This document shows, in pieces, positions 43,637 to 45,146 of a stretch of DNA of 45,146 nucleotides (position 1 is the stretch's first letter; every line of letters starts with the position of its first letter). A model generated the notes under the pieces. It was given only the letters and a program-made list of their open reading frames with translations. It did no database searches and was not told the origin of the DNA. Origin of the DNA: Bacteroidota bacterium (GTDB lineage Bacteria > Bacteroidota > Bacteroidia > Bacteroidales > GCA-2748055); NCBI GenBank assembly GCA_020047715.1, contig JAIFNN010000169.1:1-45146 (forward strand). The letters run 5' to 3'. Both the position numbers and the translations under genes were made by a program.

Positions 43637-44224
43637 ATGAATAGTTCACTAAACTTTAAGAATAACATTTTATTATCAATCTTCAGCGATGTAAAGACGG
43701 TATTTCGATTAAGAGATATTGCCCTAATGGTCGGAGAAAAAGATTTTGGATCACTTAATAAAAAGTTAAACTATTATGTCCGAACGAGCAAATTGCTAAA
43801 TCCAAGAAAAGGCATTTATGCTAAACCGAATTATAATAGTGAAGAGTTGGCATGCCTCCTTTATGCTCCCACATATATTTCCTTGGAATATGTGCTTCAA
43901 AAAGAAGGGGTTTTGTTTCAGTTCGACTCACGCATTACTTCCGTTAGTTATTTAAGCCGCAGTATTGATGTCCAGGACAAGACTTTTGTTTACCGTAAAA
44001 TTAAGGGTGAAATAATTGCCAACACTAAGGGAATTTCCAGACAAATTAATCAGGTTAACATTGCTACAGGCGAAAGGGCATTTTTGGATCTACTATACTT
44101 GAATAAGAATTGTTATTTTGATAATTTAAATCCACTGAATAAGGCTAAGATATTTGACCTCCTTCCTATTTATATGTCAAAAGCATTGACAGACAGAGTG
44201 AAAAAACTTTTTCCCGATGATTGA
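43637..44224 (+). CDS. AbiEi-family type IV antitoxin
   Basis: The 195-residue protein has an N-terminal winged-helix-type region (about 15-65; DVKTVFRLRDIALMVG, then LNPRKGIYAKPNY). The C-terminal region is typical of AbiEi antitoxins (LACLLYAPTYISLEYVLQ, ... IATGERAFLDLLYLN). Such antitoxins repress their own promoter and counter the toxin without forming a stable complex with it. It overlaps the toxin gene by 8 bases, the usual arrangement. It is an accessory defence module against phage or for element stability. Confidence 0.85.
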   Translation: MNSSLNFKNNILLSIFSDVKTVFRLRDIALMVGEKDFGSLNKKLNYYVRTSKLLNPRKGIYAKPNYNSEELACLLYAPTYISLEYVLQKEGVLFQFDSRITSVSYLSRSIDVQDKTFVYRKIKGEIIANTKGISRQINQVNIATGERAFLDLLYLNKNCYFDNLNPLNKAKIFDLLPIYMSKALTDRVKKLFPDD

Positions 44225-44912
44225 TTTAAACAAACACAAATTTCTCTTAATTCAAATCCTAAAAGACATTTATTCTGACATTGAATTGTCAAATTCTTTA
44301 GGGTTCAAAGGGGGTACTGCCCTGATGTTTTTTTATGATCTGCCTCGTTTTTCAGTCGATTTGGATTTTAATCTTCTGGATGCAGACCAGGAGGATCGGG
44401 TTTATCAGAAAGTCAGGAAAATTCTGTTAAAATACGGTAGCATACATGATGAAGCAATAAAGCATTATGGCCCTCTCGTCGTTCTGAATTACGGGTATGG
44501 TGAACGAAAATTAAAAGTTGAGATTTCAAACCGGGTTTTTGAAAACCGTTACGAGATTAGAAATTTATTAGGAATTACTGTAAAGGTTATGGTGCAAGAA
44601 GATATGTTTGCCCATAAATTATGTGCTTTGCTTGATAGAAGCAGTGTAACCAACAGAGATATATTCGATTGTTGGTTTTTTATGGAAAAACGCACTCCCG
44701 TAAATAAAAACATTGTTGAATCCCGCATGAAAAAGCCTTTAGCCGAATATCTTCAGCAATGCATTGACCTTCTGGAATCTATGAATGATAAAGTATTATT
44801 ACAAGGATTAGGCGAATTGATGGACAACAGCATGAAAAAATTTGTGCAAACCAAAATGAGAAGCGAAACCATCAGTTTGCTGAGATTTTATAAGGAATTC
44901 CCGATTTTGTAA
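44217..44912 (+). CDS. AbiEii/AbiGii-family nucleotidyltransferase toxin
   Basis: The 231-residue protein has the DNA polymerase beta-like nucleotidyltransferase core of AbiEii toxins: GFKGGTALMFFYDLPRFSVD with the paired acidic residues of SVDLDFNLL. A further conserved motif is KVMVQEDMFAHKLCALLDR. Characterised relatives modify tRNA or use GTP to halt growth. All catalytic residues that I can identify are present, so it is probably active. It is translated in overlap with the antitoxin. Confidence 0.88.
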   Translation: MIDLNKHKFLLIQILKDIYSDIELSNSLGFKGGTALMFFYDLPRFSVDLDFNLLDADQEDRVYQKVRKILLKYGSIHDEAIKHYGPLVVLNYGYGERKLKVEISNRVFENRYEIRNLLGITVKVMVQEDMFAHKLCALLDRSSVTNRDIFDCWFFMEKRTPVNKNIVESRMKKPLAEYLQQCIDLLESMNDKVLLQGLGELMDNSMKKFVQTKMRSETISLLRFYKEFPIL

Positions 44913-45011
44913 ATGGGAAAAGTATTCCTGCTTTACCAAATCCCGGCACCAAACATAAAGAAATCTACAAGTGGTCTTGTAAGTGTCTGATTTATAGAAG
45001 GGGGTGGTTAT

Positions 45012-45051
45012 AATAAAAAAAGCCCGCCTTCGCCTTACGGCTTCGGCGGGC
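45012..45051 (-). terminator. GC-rich intrinsic terminator, minus strand
   Basis: On the minus strand GCCCGCC (45051-45045) pairs with GGCGGGC (45028-45022), enclosing an inner GCC/GGC pair with a GTAA tetraloop, followed by seven T. It lies directly downstream of the tRNA-like element and also faces the convergent AbiEii gene. Confidence 0.8.
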
Positions 45052-45061
45052 GAAGGTGGGC

Positions 45062-45134
45062 CCAGCTGGGCACGATCCAGCGACCCTCCCGACATGCAGT
45101 GTCGGGATGCTCTAACCAGCTGAGCTATTTTCAA
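45062..45134 (-). other. decayed tRNA-like element
   Basis: Read on the minus strand, a normal D-arm (TAGCTCAGCTGGTTAGAGC) is followed by an anticodon-like hairpin of 7 bp (TCCCGAC/GTCGGGA, loop ACTGCAT). Next comes a T-arm (GCTGG/CCAGC) with loop ATCGTGC, and a 3' end of TGGGCCC-ACC. It is not functional as drawn. The base at position 33 is C, the T-loop lacks its invariant A58, and the 5' strand TTGAAAA cannot pair with TGGGCCC. I regard it as a tRNA remnant and not a tRNA gene. Confidence 0.55.
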
Positions 45135-45146
45135 TTCCTGGTAAAA

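Noticed and set aside
44808-45134. Minus-strand open frame beginning MKIAQLVRAS
   Set aside because: Its N-terminus is the familiar translation of a tRNA D-arm, and the rest crosses a terminator and runs antisense into the AbiEii gene. It is not a protein gene.
45062-45134. A functional tRNA-Ala (anticodon TGC)
   Set aside because: Acceptor strands do not pair, position 33 is C, the T-loop lacks A58 and the anticodon stem is 7 bp.

Overview
The window is a gene-dense chromosomal stretch from a member of the Bacteroidota, probably a Bacteroidales/Marinilabiliales-like anaerobe or facultative anaerobe (the order is inference). The evidence is the family content: DUF4292 lipoprotein next to an EnvC-like protein, YwqK-type MORN-like repeats, an HYC_CC_PP protein beside a TonB receptor, a FISUMP protein and a SiaC phosphoprotein. 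Start sites generally lack Shine-Dalgarno sequences, and several promoters match the Bacteroidota pattern TTG/TTTG, a spacer of about 17-24 bases, then TAnnTTTG. I see no insertion sequence, prophage, rRNA operon or CRISPR array.

Layout. 1-126 is the 3' end of a polyprenyl synthetase gene. From 13.1 kb down to 0.25 kb there is a long run of minus-strand housekeeping and envelope genes: epimerase, flippase, dut, TPR lipoprotein-type protein, DUF4292, envC, an RsbW-like kinase and ybeY, then mnmG, ade and uvrC. Two abutting perfect parS palindromes sit between mnmG and ade. From 13.3 to 20 kb lie a frameshifted cyclophilin, pheS, an OsmC-like protein, a Crp/Fnr regulator and the nadA-ywqK-ruvB operon. 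From 20.5 to 25.4 kb lie rpiB with a Cys-rich Rrf2 regulator, a VanZ-like protein, hemW, a coiled-coil membrane protein, and a two-gene unit of a degenerate response regulator plus a hemerythrin protein.

From 25.4 to 33.8 kb metal handling dominates. There is a CDF transporter with a Mn-like site, an HYC_CC_PP/TonB-receptor/HMA cassette, and a tight operon of a ZIP importer, a CDF exporter with a Zn-like site, and a permease fused to an HMA domain. gpmA lies between these groups. From 33.9 to 41.5 kb are lgt, an Ig-like lipoprotein, a ROK kinase, a tandem universal stress protein, and an overlapping operon of a degenerate CPBP protein with two SDR-family dehydrogenases. From 41.8 to 45.1 kb the region looks more accessory: a FISUMP secreted protein, an orphan SiaC protein and an AbiE-type type IV toxin-antitoxin pair. 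The AbiE pair is flanked by tRNA-like remnants, which suggests a small acquired island.

The most notable observations are the tandem parS pair (also the source of a spurious N-terminus for ade), the co-transcribed zinc importer and exporters, the HYC/TonB/HMA copper-or-zinc-type cassette, the phosphorylation-incompetent regulator paired with a hemerythrin lacking the usual di-Cys motif, and the decayed tRNA elements flanking the AbiE pair.
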